Assembly (NCBI RefSeq): GCF_049847105.1
Contig: NZ_JBNCNS010000003.1
Coordinates: forward strand, 744,001 to 808,000
Length of the DNA stretch: 64,000 nucleotides
Reading direction: 5' to 3'
Origin: Gordonia sp049847105
GTDB lineage: Bacteria; Actinomycetota; Actinomycetes; Mycobacteriales; Mycobacteriaceae
Shown here: positions 30,769 to 39,199 of the stretch, piece by piece
How positions within the stretch are numbered: position 1 is the first letter of the stretch
Layout: the number at the start of each line of letters is the position of its first letter
Notes under the pieces: generated by a model
Told to the model about the DNA's origin: nothing
The model's database searches: none
What the model saw: only the letters and a program-made list of their open reading frames with translations
Made by a program: the position numbers and the translations under genes

Positions 30769-31712
30769 TGACGACCCGGATGACGGTCACCTTTGATTCC
30801 CACGGAACAGGCTGTGACGCATGGTATTTCCCGGGCGCGGACTGGTCACAGTTCGACACCCCGGCGGGCCGTCCGGTGGTGGTGATGGCACACGGGTTCG
30901 CCGGGACGAAGGACTCCGGCCTGGAGCCGTACGCGCAGCGTCTCGCCGCCGCCGGACTCGCGGTGTTCGCCTTCGACTACCGAGGTTTCGGTTTGTCGGG
31001 TGGCGAACCACGGCAACGGATCTCGATGACCGGACAAGCCGACGACTATCGTGCGGCGATCGACGCGGCCAAGCGTCAGGAGGGAGTCGATCCCGAGCGC
31101 GTGATCCTCTGGGGCGTCTCGCAATCCGGGGGTCATGCACTGGTCGTGGCCGCAGACCGAACCGACATCTGCGCCGTGGTAGCGATGGTGCCGCTCGTCA
31201 ACGGTCTCGCGGCGGGAGTCCATCACTATCCACAGGTCGGCGCGAGTGCCATGGCGCGTTCGACGGTCGTCGGGATCAGCAGCGCCTTGGCCGGTAAGCT
31301 GGGCCGACCGCCGACGATGATGCCGGTGGTCGGGCGGCCGGGTGAGAAGGCCGCGCTCACGTCGCCGGGATTTTACGAGGACTACCTGACGATCGCCGGG
31401 CCGTCGTGGCGGAACGAGGTGGACGCGTCGATCGGATTGGAACTCGGCAACTTCCGAGCCGACAAGCATGCCGATGCGATAACGGCACCGGTGCTGATGC
31501 AGATCGCCGACTTCGACCAGGGGGCACCACCCCACGCCGCGGCGAAGGCGGGGTTCAAGGCGCGGGCCGAGGTGCGGCACTACCCGTGTGACCACTTCGA
31601 CGTCTTCGCGGGCAAGGACTGGTTCGAACCCGCTGTGGCGCATCAACTGTCATTCCTGACCGCACATCTCGCGCCGGTGGCCGAGAAAGCCGCCACCGGC
31701 GGTGCCTCATGA
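30765..31712 (+). CDS. alpha/beta-hydrolase of the monooxygenase operon
   Basis: A 315-aa hydrolase. HGFAGTKDSGLEPYAQRLAAAG is the oxyanion loop, FDYRGFGLSGGEPR the next strand, and WGVSQSGGHA the nucleophile elbow, a GxSxS variant of GxSxG. A late Asp (IADFDQGAP) and His (CDHFDVF) complete the triad. Start is ATG 30765 or ATG 30768, both overlapping the FMO stop. Hydrolysis of an ester formed by the monooxygenase is the simplest role. Substrate unknown. Confidence 0.82.
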   Translation: MMTTRMTVTFDSHGTGCDAWYFPGADWSQFDTPAGRPVVVMAHGFAGTKDSGLEPYAQRLAAAGLAVFAFDYRGFGLSGGEPRQRISMTGQADDYRAAIDAAKRQEGVDPERVILWGVSQSGGHALVVAADRTDICAVVAMVPLVNGLAAGVHHYPQVGASAMARSTVVGISSALAGKLGRPPTMMPVVGRPGEKAALTSPGFYEDYLTIAGPSWRNEVDASIGLELGNFRADKHADAITAPVLMQIADFDQGAPPHAAAKAGFKARAEVRHYPCDHFDVFAGKDWFEPAVAHQLSFLTAHLAPVAEKAATGGAS

Positions 31713-32470
31713 CCGGCTCGCCCGCTGCCGTCGTCGTCGGCGGGGCGTCGGGTATCGGTCTGGCCACCGCGCGGGCGTTGGCCGCCGACGGTTATGTCGT
31801 CACCATCGCCGACGTGAACGCCGATGCGGCGCGGACGGCCGCCGACGAGATCGGCGGTACCACCAACGCGGTGACAATGGATGTGACAGACGAGGAATCG
31901 GTGTCCGCGGGCTTCGAGGCGGTAGAGGATCTGCGGGCCGTCGTGAGTTGTGCCGGTCTGACGATTCCCGGCGCCATCACGGAACTGCCGCTCGAACACT
32001 GGCAGACGACCATCGACGTCTGCCTCACGGGATCGTTCCTGGTGCTCAAACATGCAGGCCAACGCGTCGTCGAGGGCGGCAGTATCACCGTGATCTCGTC
32101 CCTGAACGGGCGTCAGCCCGGCAGTGGTGTCGGTGCCTACTGTGCGTCGAAGGCCGGTGCCACGATGCTGGTCGAGGTGGCCGCGCTGGAGATGGCGCCG
32201 CGCCGCGTGCGGGTCAACGCGATCCAGCCCGGCGTTGTCGACACCCCACTCACGGCCGGATTGTCGATGGTTCCGGGGCTCACCGAGGAGTACATCGAGA
32301 ACACCCCGCTGGGCCGCAGCGGTCGTCCCGAGGAGATAGCGGACATGGCGGTGTTCCTCGCATCGGACAAGGCCGCGTGGATCACCGGAGCAGCCTTCGA
32401 CGTGAACGGCGGTGCGCATCTCCAGCGCTACCCGGACGTGCTCGGCAAGGTGCGGGCGATGATGTCCTGA
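31709..32470 (+). CDS. short-chain dehydrogenase/reductase
   Basis: A 253-aa classical SDR: VVGGASGIGLATARAL cofactor loop with an Asp after beta-2 (IADVNAD, so NAD preference), SCAG in place of NNAG, catalytic Ser in VISSLNG and Tyr144-x3-Lys148 (YCASK). ATG 31709 overlaps the hydrolase stop. With the FMO and hydrolase it could oxidise an alcohol to the ketone that the monooxygenase uses. A long hairpin 2 nt after the stop ends the operon. Confidence 0.86.
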   Translation: MTGSPAAVVVGGASGIGLATARALAADGYVVTIADVNADAARTAADEIGGTTNAVTMDVTDEESVSAGFEAVEDLRAVVSCAGLTIPGAITELPLEHWQTTIDVCLTGSFLVLKHAGQRVVEGGSITVISSLNGRQPGSGVGAYCASKAGATMLVEVAALEMAPRRVRVNAIQPGVVDTPLTAGLSMVPGLTEEYIENTPLGRSGRPEEIADMAVFLASDKAAWITGAAFDVNGGAHLQRYPDVLGKVRAMMS

Positions 32471-32472
32471 CG

Positions 32473-32542
32473 GTTCTTCCCCCGGGTCTTGCTTCCTCGT
32501 CCGGCCGCCGTCGGAGAGCGAAACAAGACCCGGGGGAGGAAC
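32473..32542. repeat. long inverted repeat, copy A, after the SDR gene
   Basis: The arms 32473-32495 and 32520-32542 pair at 21 of 23 positions (GTTCTTCCCCCGGGTCTTG), with both mismatches C/T so that G-U pairing would hold in RNA. It starts 2 nt after the SDR stop and could terminate the operon. The arms resemble those of copy B at 33197-33266. Confidence 0.7.
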
Positions 32543-32548
32543 TTCCGG

Positions 32549-33144
32549 CGGCCGGTCCCGGTCACCTCGCGTGCCCGATCGATCTGCGACGTCGCGCGCA
32601 CCGGCACATTTGTCCAGGGGGTCTGCGTACTCGATTCGGGTCGCCAGCTCGGCGAGACGATGGCCGAGATCGGCGAGCAGGTCGACCAACTGCGACGGCA
32701 CCATGGCACCGATGGCATCGCGGCATCGCGATGCTGCGATCGATGGTGGTCTCGGCGAACGGATTGTCAGAGAGCGTCGGTGAGTCCGTGAGCCGACTGG
32801 TGCTCTCCGAGAACCCGCAGATCCCCACACCTGATCTGCAGGTCGCGATCCCGGTGGACCTCGACGGGAAACGCAAGACGGTGCGCGGCGACTTCGGCCG
32901 GCGGGATGTCGACGGCGTGCTCCGAGTCGTCGGAGAGTTCGACGGTCGCCTCGAGTATCACCGGTCGACCCCGTTCGGGGACCGGCTGCCCGAGGACGTC
33001 ATCTATGAGGAGAAACTCCGCGAGGATGCGATCCGCGCGACGGGACCGCTGGTCGTCCGATGGACATGGTCGGATTCCATGCGCCCCAGAATCCTCCACG
33101 CCAGGGTGATCGCAGCCCTCCGGGCCGCCGGCATCCTCCGGTGA
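32549..33144 (+). pseudogene. decayed AbiEi/DUF559-type protein gene
   Basis: Homology-like sequence continues across two frames. RPVPVTSRARSICDVARTG and LDSGRQLGETMAEIGEQV are in the frame of 32549-32720. ANGLSESVGESVSRLVLSEN, LRVVGEFDGRLEYHRS and VRWTWSD follow in another frame from about 32755 to a TGA at 33142-33144. This is the pattern of actinobacterial AbiEi-antitoxin-like/DUF559 (Vsr-like nuclease fold) proteins of about 300 aa. The N-terminal helix-turn-helix part is missing up to the inverted repeat at 32542, and a shift lies near 32720-32755. I judge it a relic. No partner toxin gene is adjacent. Confidence 0.65.
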
Positions 33145-33196
33145 GGTCCCCGGTGAGGCCCCCAGCGACATCCCTCAGCGACATCCCCCAGCGGCA

Positions 33197-33266
33197 GTTC
33201 GTCCCCCGCGTCTGGTTTCGTCCGCCGACTGCTTGCGGAGGACAACGCGAGACCTGGGGGAAGAAC
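33197..33266. repeat. long inverted repeat, copy B, between convergent genes
   Basis: The arms 33197-33223 and 33240-33266 are imperfect complements (about 19 of 27). The outer parts GTTCGTCCCCC and TGGGGGAAGAAC resemble copy A at 32473-32542. It lies between the relic gene and the convergent methyltransferase gene and may act as a terminator. Confidence 0.6.
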
Positions 33267-33279
33267 GGGCAGGGTCGGG

Positions 33280-33969
33280 TCAGCCGAGGGGTGTGCCCAC
33301 CTCGCCGCCGTCGCGACGGAGCACGCGCAGCGAGCCCTCGGCCCGCACCTCGGTGAACTGCCCGGTGGCCAGCGCCTGACGATAGATCTCGTACGGAGGC
33401 CGTCCGCCGTCCTCGGGGTTCGGGAACACGTCGTGGATGAGCAGTGCCCCGCCGATGCGCACCCAGGGCGCCCACCCGTCGAGGTCGTTCTGCGCGGCCT
33501 GCATGCTGTGGCCGCCGTCGATGAACACGAAGTCGGCCGGCTTGCCCCACACCCTTGCGGCGATGGCCGACCCTGCGAGCATGCCGATCACGGTGTTCTC
33601 GAGACCCGCGTCGTACATGGTCTGGCGGAAGCGTGCCGAGGTGTCGAGCGTCCCGGTGTGCGGGTCGACGAGGGACTTGTCGTGGTACTCCCAGCCGGGC
33701 TGATGCTCCTCGGAGCCGCGATGATGATCGACCGTCACGATGGTCGCCCCGTAATGTTCGGCGGCCGCCCCGAGGAAGACGGTGGACTTGCCGCAGTAGG
33801 TGCCGATCTCGACCCCGACACGAGTCGAATTCGGCTGGGCCAGATACTCTCCCGCGATCTCGAAAAGGGTCTGTGCCTCGTCGAGGGGCATGAAACCGGG
33901 GGCCTCTTCGGCCACTTTGAGGCGCTCCGGCGATGGTGCGTTCGGCGTCCTTGCCGACGATGCAGTCAT
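33280..33969 (-). CDS. class I SAM methyltransferase, macrocin O-methyltransferase-like
   Basis: A 229-aa protein from ATG 33969. VGVEIGTYCGKSTVFLGAAA is motif I, TIVTVDHHRGSEEHQPG the acidic loop, and DFVFIDGGHSMQAAQNDL the metal/substrate-binding loop of the TylF/class I MTase_24 type. The order and length fit small O-methyltransferases of unknown substrate found in Mycobacteriales. It is divergent from the quinone oxidoreductase gene, with only 49 nt between the starts. Confidence 0.8.
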   Translation of the reverse strand: MTASSARTPNAPSPERLKVAEEAPGFMPLDEAQTLFEIAGEYLAQPNSTRVGVEIGTYCGKSTVFLGAAAEHYGATIVTVDHHRGSEEHQPGWEYHDKSLVDPHTGTLDTSARFRQTMYDAGLENTVIGMLAGSAIAARVWGKPADFVFIDGGHSMQAAQNDLDGWAPWVRIGGALLIHDVFPNPEDGGRPPYEIYRQALATGQFTEVRAEGSLRVLRRDGGEVGTPLG

Positions 33970-34018
33970 ACTCCTGATCCTATCCGGTCGATATCGGCGG
34001 CCGCGTAGGGTGAGCCGT

Positions 34019-34987
34019 ATGAAAGCACAAGTGCTCACCGCCGAGACGGGACCCGCTGGACTGGAACTGACCGACGTCGCCGACCCCGCTCCGGCCGATG
34101 GGCAGGTCCTCGTCGACATCAAGTCGTGTGGTATCTGCTTCCCCGACCTCCTGATGAGTCAGGGCAAATACCAGCTGCGGATGCCGACGCCGTTCACCCC
34201 GGGCACCGAGGTGGCCGGGGTGGTGCGCGATGCACCCGCCGGCTCGTCGGTCAAGGCGGGCGACAAGGTGCTGGTGGCGTCCATCGTCGGTGGCTTCGCC
34301 GAGCAGGTCGCCGCGGCGCCCGAGCAGTTGTTGCCGCTGCCCGAGGGGCTGACCTTCGACCAGGGTGCGGCGATGGGCATCAACTACCAGACGGCGTTGT
34401 TCGCGCTGAAGCTCCGCGCGCAGACCGCGCCCGGCGAGATCGTAGGTGTCCTCGGCGCCGCGGGCGGTGTCGGTACCGCGTCGATCATGGTGGCAAAGGC
34501 CATGGGCGCCAAGGTGATCGCCATCGTGCACCGGAAGGGTGCCGAAGAGTTGCTGCGCAGTGCGGGCGCCGACGAGATCGTCGCGCTCGAAGATGGATGG
34601 GGGGCGAAGCTCAGGGAGGTCGCACCCGAGGGTGTGGACGTCATGATCGACCCCTCCGGCGGAGAGGTCTTTGACGAGGCGCTGCGTCAGGTCGCCCCCG
34701 ACGGCCGCTATGTGGTCATCGGTTTCGCTGCCGGCGGCATCCCGACGGTCAAGCTGAACCGGGTGCTGTTCCGCAACATCTCCATCGTCGGCGCCGCGTG
34801 GGGCGAGTACGTGCGTACTCATCCCGGGGTGCCGGAGATGCTGCACGACGAACTTGCCGAGATGATCGCCGCGGGGTTGCGGCCGCAGGTCAATGTCACC
34901 TATCCGCTCGACGAGCTGCCCAAGGCGTTGACCGATCTGGCCGAAGGGCGGATCCTGGGGAAAGCGGTCGTCAAGATCGCCGACTGA
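34019..34987 (+). CDS. NADPH:quinone oxidoreductase-like MDR enzyme
   Basis: A 322-aa medium-chain dehydrogenase/reductase without structural or catalytic zinc ligands beyond CGICFPDLL. GVLGAAGGVGTASIMVAKAMGAKV is the NADP(H) Rossmann motif, followed by RKGAEELLRSAGADEIV and GRILGKAVVKI at the end, as in quinone reductases of this family. ATG 34019 is preceded by TAGGGT at 34006-34011 with a 7-nt gap and no ribosome site, so the mRNA is probably leaderless. Acyl-CoA or quinone reduction is possible. Confidence 0.85.
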   Translation: MKAQVLTAETGPAGLELTDVADPAPADGQVLVDIKSCGICFPDLLMSQGKYQLRMPTPFTPGTEVAGVVRDAPAGSSVKAGDKVLVASIVGGFAEQVAAAPEQLLPLPEGLTFDQGAAMGINYQTALFALKLRAQTAPGEIVGVLGAAGGVGTASIMVAKAMGAKVIAIVHRKGAEELLRSAGADEIVALEDGWGAKLREVAPEGVDVMIDPSGGEVFDEALRQVAPDGRYVVIGFAAGGIPTVKLNRVLFRNISIVGAAWGEYVRTHPGVPEMLHDELAEMIAAGLRPQVNVTYPLDELPKALTDLAEGRILGKAVVKIAD

Positions 34988-34996
34988 ACTCCTTGT

Positions 34997-35044
34997 CCGC
35001 TGGTCGAGTATTCGACGAGCGAAGCGAGGAGACGTATCGAGACC
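34997..35044. repeat. dispersed intergenic repeat, copy 2
   Basis: Read on the minus strand it begins GGTCTCGATACGTCTCCTCG and ends ATACTCGACCAGCGG, the same ends as copies at 28553 and 48130 with a different middle. It lies directly before the DUF2277 gene, whose ribosome site (AGGAG, 35046-35050) follows the repeat edge. Confidence 0.7.
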
Positions 35045-35055
35045 AGGAGCCCACC

Positions 35056-35331
35056 ATGTGCCGCAACATCACCGAGCTGCGCGGTCTGGAACCCGCGGCA
35101 ACCGACGAGGAGATCGAGGCCGCGGCCCGGCAATACATCCGCAAGGTGAGCGGCATTCGGCAACCGTCGTCGGCCAACGCCGAGGCCTTCGAGCTGGCCG
35201 TGCAGCAGGTCACCGAGGCCACCCATGCACTGCTCGACGTGTTGCCCGAGCGGCGGCAGCCGCCCAAGACCGTGCCGCCGCTGCGCCGTCCCGAGGTGCG
35301 GGCGCGAATGGCGGCACAAGGGTCGGTCTGA
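35056..35331 (+). CDS. DUF2277 small protein
   Basis: A 91-aa protein starting MCRNITELRGLEPAATDEEI, the hallmark CRNI-x-LR of DUF2277, with a long helical middle (AARQYIRKVSG, FELAVQQVTEATHALLDVL) and a basic Pro-rich end. ATG 35056 has CAGGAG 6 nt upstream. The family is widespread in actinobacteria and proteobacteria and has no assigned function. Its conserved N-terminal Cys suggests ligand or metal binding, but that is a guess. Confidence 0.82.
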   Translation: MCRNITELRGLEPAATDEEIEAAARQYIRKVSGIRQPSSANAEAFELAVQQVTEATHALLDVLPERRQPPKTVPPLRRPEVRARMAAQGSV

Positions 35332-35401
35332 CATCGGGGTTTCGCGCAGCGATGAGCGGAAGTGTTGGGTGTTCGCCGTCATCGCTCGCTAATGTGCTGA
35401 G

Positions 35402-37231
35402 GTGACCGCCACCCGCACGGCCTCGGCTCGCTCCGCTCCCAGGCCGGTCCGCCACCTGGCATTCCTGGTGGTCGTGGCGGTGATAGGTCTGATGGCTGCT
35501 GTCGGTGGCCCTGCACCTCGCGCTGCCGCCGCGCCGCCGGACAGTTGTACGCCGGCCGGTGCGGCGTCGGCATCGGCCGCCCCGACCAACATGGCGGCGG
35601 CGGATCAGGGCGGCGAGGACCGCTACACCACCGCCACCACGACGCCGGTCGACCAGATCGACACCAACGCCCTCGGCCTGCTGAAAGCCGGCACGATCTC
35701 GGTCGGCACCTTGTCCGACGCCGGCCCCAGCATCTGCGTGAACGGTCAGGGCGTCTTCACGGGCTTCGACAACGAGCTGCTCAAGGCGGTGGCGGCCAAG
35801 CTGGGCCTGCAGATCCAGTTCTCCGGGACCGAGTTCGCCGGACTCCTCTCGCAGGTGGCCAACAACCGGTTCGACGTGGGCTCGTCGTCGATCACCACCA
35901 CCGACGCGCGACGCAAGACGGTCGACTTCACCAACGGTTACGACTTCGGCTATTTCTCGTTGGTCGCACCGACGAGCGGGTCGATCAAGGGCTTCTCGGA
36001 CCTGAGTGACTCCACCAGGATCGGTGTGGTTCAGGGCACGGTCCAGGACGACTACGTGATCAACACGCTGAAGCTCGACCCGGTGAAGTTCCCCGACTAT
36101 GCAACCGCATACGCGAACCTGAAGAGCGGCCAGATCGACGCATGGGTCGCGCCCTCACAGCAGGCGGAGGGCGCGGTCAAGGAGGGTGACGGCACCGCCA
36201 TCGTCGAGAACACCTTCAGTGTCAACAACTTCGTCGCCTGGGCGGTCGGCAAGAACAAGCCGAAACTCGTCGAGGCGCTCAACTCCGGCCTCGACGCCAT
36301 CATCGCCGACGGCACCTACGCGAAGCTCTACACCGACTGGGTACCGCGTGAACTGCCGGACGGCTGGAAGCCCGGCAGCAAGGCCGCGCCCGAGCCGAAA
36401 CTGCCCGACTTCGCCGCCATCGCCAAGGAGAACGAGGCCGAGAACGCGGGCAAGGCGGACGAGGCGTCGGCTCCGAAGGGCACCTTCGCCCAGCTCGGCA
36501 GCACCTTCTTCAACTGGGACCTCTACCGGGAATCCTTCCCCGACCTGATCAAGACCGGACTGGTCAACACCCTGATCTTGTCGCTGGTATCCGGCGTGCT
36601 CGGCACGATCCTCGGCATGCTGCTGGCCGTCGCCGGCATCTCCCGCTCACGATGGCTGCGCTGGCCGGCCCGCGTGTACACCGACATCTTCCGCGGTCTG
36701 CCCGCAGTGGTGGTGATCCTGCTCGTCGGTCTCGGGGTGGGCCCGGTGGTCAAGAACCTCACCGGGAACAACCCCTACTGGCTCGGCGCGGTCGCGTTGG
36801 CACTGCTCGCCGCCGCGTACATCGGCGAGATCTTCCGATCGGGTATCCAGAGCGTCGACGACGGGCAGATGGAGGCCTCGCGCGCCATCGGTTTCAGCTA
36901 CCGGCAGTCGATGCGGCTCGTCGTGATCCCGCAGGGTGTGCGGCGCGTCCTACCTGCGCTGATGAATCAGTTCATCAGCCTCATCAAGGACAGTTCGCTG
37001 GTCTACTTCCTCGGCCTGCTCGCCAGTCAGCGAGAGCTGTTCGCGGTCGGTCGGGACCTCAACGCGCAGACCGGTAATCTCTCACCGCTGGTGGCGGCGG
37101 GCATCGTCTATCTCGTCCTGACGATTCCGCTCACACACCTCGTGAACTACATCGACAACCGGTTGCGCACCGGCCGTCCCGCCGATGTCGAGGACGACCC
37201 GCTGCCGGCAACAGCGGTCGAGAAGGGATGA
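35402..37231 (+). CDS. polar amino-acid ABC importer: fused substrate-binding protein and permease
   Basis: A 609-aa GlnH-GlnP-type fusion. A signal sequence (LAFLVVVAVIGLMAAVGG) leads into a periplasmic-type binding domain, about residues 85-330 (GTLSDAGPSICVNGQGVFTGFDNELLKAVA, FDVGSSSITTTDARRKTVDFT). After a charged linker (KENEAENAGKADEAS) the permease domain follows, about 375-595, with the EAA loop (GQMEASRAIGFSYRQSMRLVVIPQGVRRVLP). GTG 35402 lies 6 nt after TAATGT with no ribosome site, so it is likely leaderless. It overlaps the ATPase gene by 4 nt. Glutamine or glutamate is the usual substrate of the family. Confidence 0.9.
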   Translation: MTATRTASARSAPRPVRHLAFLVVVAVIGLMAAVGGPAPRAAAAPPDSCTPAGAASASAAPTNMAAADQGGEDRYTTATTTPVDQIDTNALGLLKAGTISVGTLSDAGPSICVNGQGVFTGFDNELLKAVAAKLGLQIQFSGTEFAGLLSQVANNRFDVGSSSITTTDARRKTVDFTNGYDFGYFSLVAPTSGSIKGFSDLSDSTRIGVVQGTVQDDYVINTLKLDPVKFPDYATAYANLKSGQIDAWVAPSQQAEGAVKEGDGTAIVENTFSVNNFVAWAVGKNKPKLVEALNSGLDAIIADGTYAKLYTDWVPRELPDGWKPGSKAAPEPKLPDFAAIAKENEAENAGKADEASAPKGTFAQLGSTFFNWDLYRESFPDLIKTGLVNTLILSLVSGVLGTILGMLLAVAGISRSRWLRWPARVYTDIFRGLPAVVVILLVGLGVGPVVKNLTGNNPYWLGAVALALLAAAYIGEIFRSGIQSVDDGQMEASRAIGFSYRQSMRLVVIPQGVRRVLPALMNQFISLIKDSSLVYFLGLLASQRELFAVGRDLNAQTGNLSPLVAAGIVYLVLTIPLTHLVNYIDNRLRTGRPADVEDDPLPATAVEKG

Positions 37232-37986
37232 GCGACATGGCCGACACCATCACCGCACGCGAGGCGGTCTCCTTGACCGGTACCGACCTGCACCTGTCGT
37301 TCGGCAAGAACCACGTATTGCGGGGGGTCGACATCCAGGTCGACGCGGGGACCACGACGACTGTGATCGGGCCATCCGGATCCGGGAAGTCGACGTTGCT
37401 GCGGGTACTCAACCGGCTGCACGAACCCGATCAAGGAGATGTGCTCCTCGACGGCCGTTCGGTCCTCGGGGACAATCCCGACGAGCTCCGGCGCCGGATC
37501 GGCATGGTGTTCCAGCATTTCAACCTTTTCCCGCACAAGACGGTCGTGGACAACATCTCACTCGGGCCGCGCAAGCTTCGGGGGCTGGGCAAGGAGGAGG
37601 CGCGCGCCGTCGCGATGCGTCAGCTGGAGATCGTCGGCCTGACCAACAAGGCAGACGCCCGGCCGGGAAGTCTGTCCGGCGGACAGCAACAGCGCGTGGC
37701 GATCGCCCGGGCGCTGGCGATGGAACCACAGGTGATGTTCTTCGACGAGGCGACCTCGGCACTCGACCCAGAACTCGTCAAAGGGGTGCTGTCGCTGATG
37801 GCCGACCTCGCCGAAGAAGGGATGACGATGGTCGTCGTCACCCACGAGATGGGCTATGCCCGCAATGTTTCCGACAGCGTCCTGTTCATGGACCACGGCG
37901 CGGTGGTGGAAACCGGCAAACCCGAGCAGATCTTCGACTCGGCTGAGTCGGAGAGGTTGCGCGCGTTTCTGTCTCAGGTGTTGTGA
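37228..37986 (+). CDS. glnQ: polar amino-acid ABC transporter ATPase
   Basis: A 252-aa ABC ATPase of the GlnQ/HisP type. Walker A GPSGSGKSTLLR, Q-loop MVFQHFNLFPHKTV, signature LSGGQQQRVAIARAL, Walker B VMFFDEATSALDPE and H-loop THEMGYARN are all intact. ATG 37228 overlaps the fused SBP/permease stop. The two genes make a complete importer. The FNLFPH and GMTMVVVTHEM wording is specific to polar amino-acid importers. Confidence 0.9.
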   Translation: MSDMADTITAREAVSLTGTDLHLSFGKNHVLRGVDIQVDAGTTTTVIGPSGSGKSTLLRVLNRLHEPDQGDVLLDGRSVLGDNPDELRRRIGMVFQHFNLFPHKTVVDNISLGPRKLRGLGKEEARAVAMRQLEIVGLTNKADARPGSLSGGQQQRVAIARALAMEPQVMFFDEATSALDPELVKGVLSLMADLAEEGMTMVVVTHEMGYARNVSDSVLFMDHGAVVETGKPEQIFDSAESERLRAFLSQVL

Positions 37987-38016
37987 GAGCTCAGGGTGTG
38001 GTGAGAGGCGCAGGCC

Positions 38017-38937
38017 TCAACCGACCCCGAACAACTCGGCGGCGTTCTGGTAGAGCACGCCGCGTAGCCAGTCGTCGCCGAGCTCGAGGCGTTGCACGGC
38101 CTCGAGTGCGTGGGTGTACGGGTAGGGGATGTTCGGGAAGTCGCTGCCGAACATGATGCGGTCGCCGAGCTCGCGCAACCGGGGAAGTTCATTTTTCGGG
38201 AACGGAGCGCCCTCCTCGGAGAAGTCGGTGAACGACATGGTCGTGTCGAACCGCACTTCCGGATAGCGCTCGGCGAGATCGAGGAACTCGACGTACTCGG
38301 GAGTTCCCATGTGCGCGACGATCAGTGGCAACGACGGGAAGCGCTGCAGCAGTGCGGCGATCGGCCCGGGACCGGTGTGCGTCCCGGGCGCCGGGCCCGA
38401 CCCGCAGTGGATGATGACCGGTATCCGGCTGTCGGCGATCTGCGACCAGACACCGTCGAGAAGCGAATCCAGCGGCGAGAAGTCACCGACCTGGATGTGG
38501 CATTTGAACACTTGCGTCCCGCGCTGAATGGCCTTCGAGACGTAGGCGGGCGCCGATTCCTCCGGGTAGAAGGTCGCGGTGTGGAGACAGTCCGGATGGT
38601 GCGCCGCGAAATCGGCAGCCCAGCCGTTCAACCACTCGGCCATGTCCGGCTTGTGGGGATAGACCAGGGATGAGTAGGCGCGGACCCCGAAGTCCTGCAG
38701 TGTCGTGACCCGGACGTCCTCGTCGGCGCGGTAGGTGATCGGCCACTCGCGACCGATCAGTGGGCCGGCGGAGTCGAAGTACGCCCACACCTTGTCCATG
38801 ACCGGTTTGGGCATGAAGTGGGTGTGGATGTCGATCATGCCGGGCAACCCGAGGCGCTGCCACATCCCGCGCACCTGTAGTGCCTCCGCTCGCCCGAACG
38901 GAACGCTGTCGCCCTCATCCTGATCCACGGTGTTCAC
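38017..38937 (-). CDS. metal-dependent amidohydrolase (ACMSD/decarboxylase-like TIM barrel)
   Basis: A 306-aa amidohydrolase_2 protein. MIDIHTHFMP is the HxH metal site, HCGSGP and VAHMGTPEY the mid-barrel His residues, and MFGSDFPNIPYPYTHALEA the late Asp. These are the ligands of ACMSD-type decarboxylases/hydrolases. GTG 38937 lies 7 nt after TAGCGT on the minus strand without a ribosome site, so it is probably leaderless. It converges on glnQ. The substrate is unknown. Confidence 0.78.
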   Translation of the reverse strand: MNTVDQDEGDSVPFGRAEALQVRGMWQRLGLPGMIDIHTHFMPKPVMDKVWAYFDSAGPLIGREWPITYRADEDVRVTTLQDFGVRAYSSLVYPHKPDMAEWLNGWAADFAAHHPDCLHTATFYPEESAPAYVSKAIQRGTQVFKCHIQVGDFSPLDSLLDGVWSQIADSRIPVIIHCGSGPAPGTHTGPGPIAALLQRFPSLPLIVAHMGTPEYVEFLDLAERYPEVRFDTTMSFTDFSEEGAPFPKNELPRLRELGDRIMFGSDFPNIPYPYTHALEAVQRLELGDDWLRGVLYQNAAELFGVG

Positions 38938-39022
38938 ACCGACCACGCTACCGCTGCCTGTCGAGCGCGGACGGCCGGCCCGGTGGCCTGTCCGTTGCAC
39001 CGTGCCAAACATATTGGGCGAG

Positions 39023-39048
39023 TGACCAACTTGGTGGTCATCGGACCA
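39023..39048. promoter_or_regulatory. overlapping inverted repeats upstream of the liv operon
   Basis: TGACCA-N6-TGGTCA (39023-39040) overlaps TGGTC-ATCG-GACCA (39035-39048). TGGT/ACCA half-sites are typical of GntR-family operators. The site is about 150 nt upstream of the binding-protein gene, between it and the divergent amidohydrolase. Confidence 0.5.
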
Positions 39049-39199
39049 AATGTCGGATTCTTCGAATTCACGTCGAACGGCAATTGCAACGCGTTACAGT
39101 TCTGCCGGAGGCCAGATGGCGAGCGCGATGTTCACCCTGGCTCCTCCGGCGGTCTGTGAGCTGTCCAGATCTGCCGTTCACCTCTTGAAGGGACCAGCA

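Noticed and set aside
32767..33171. Minus-strand gene opposite the AbiEi/DUF559 relic
   Set aside because: The plus strand shows recognisable family motifs (GEFDGRLEY, VRWTWSD). The minus frame has none.
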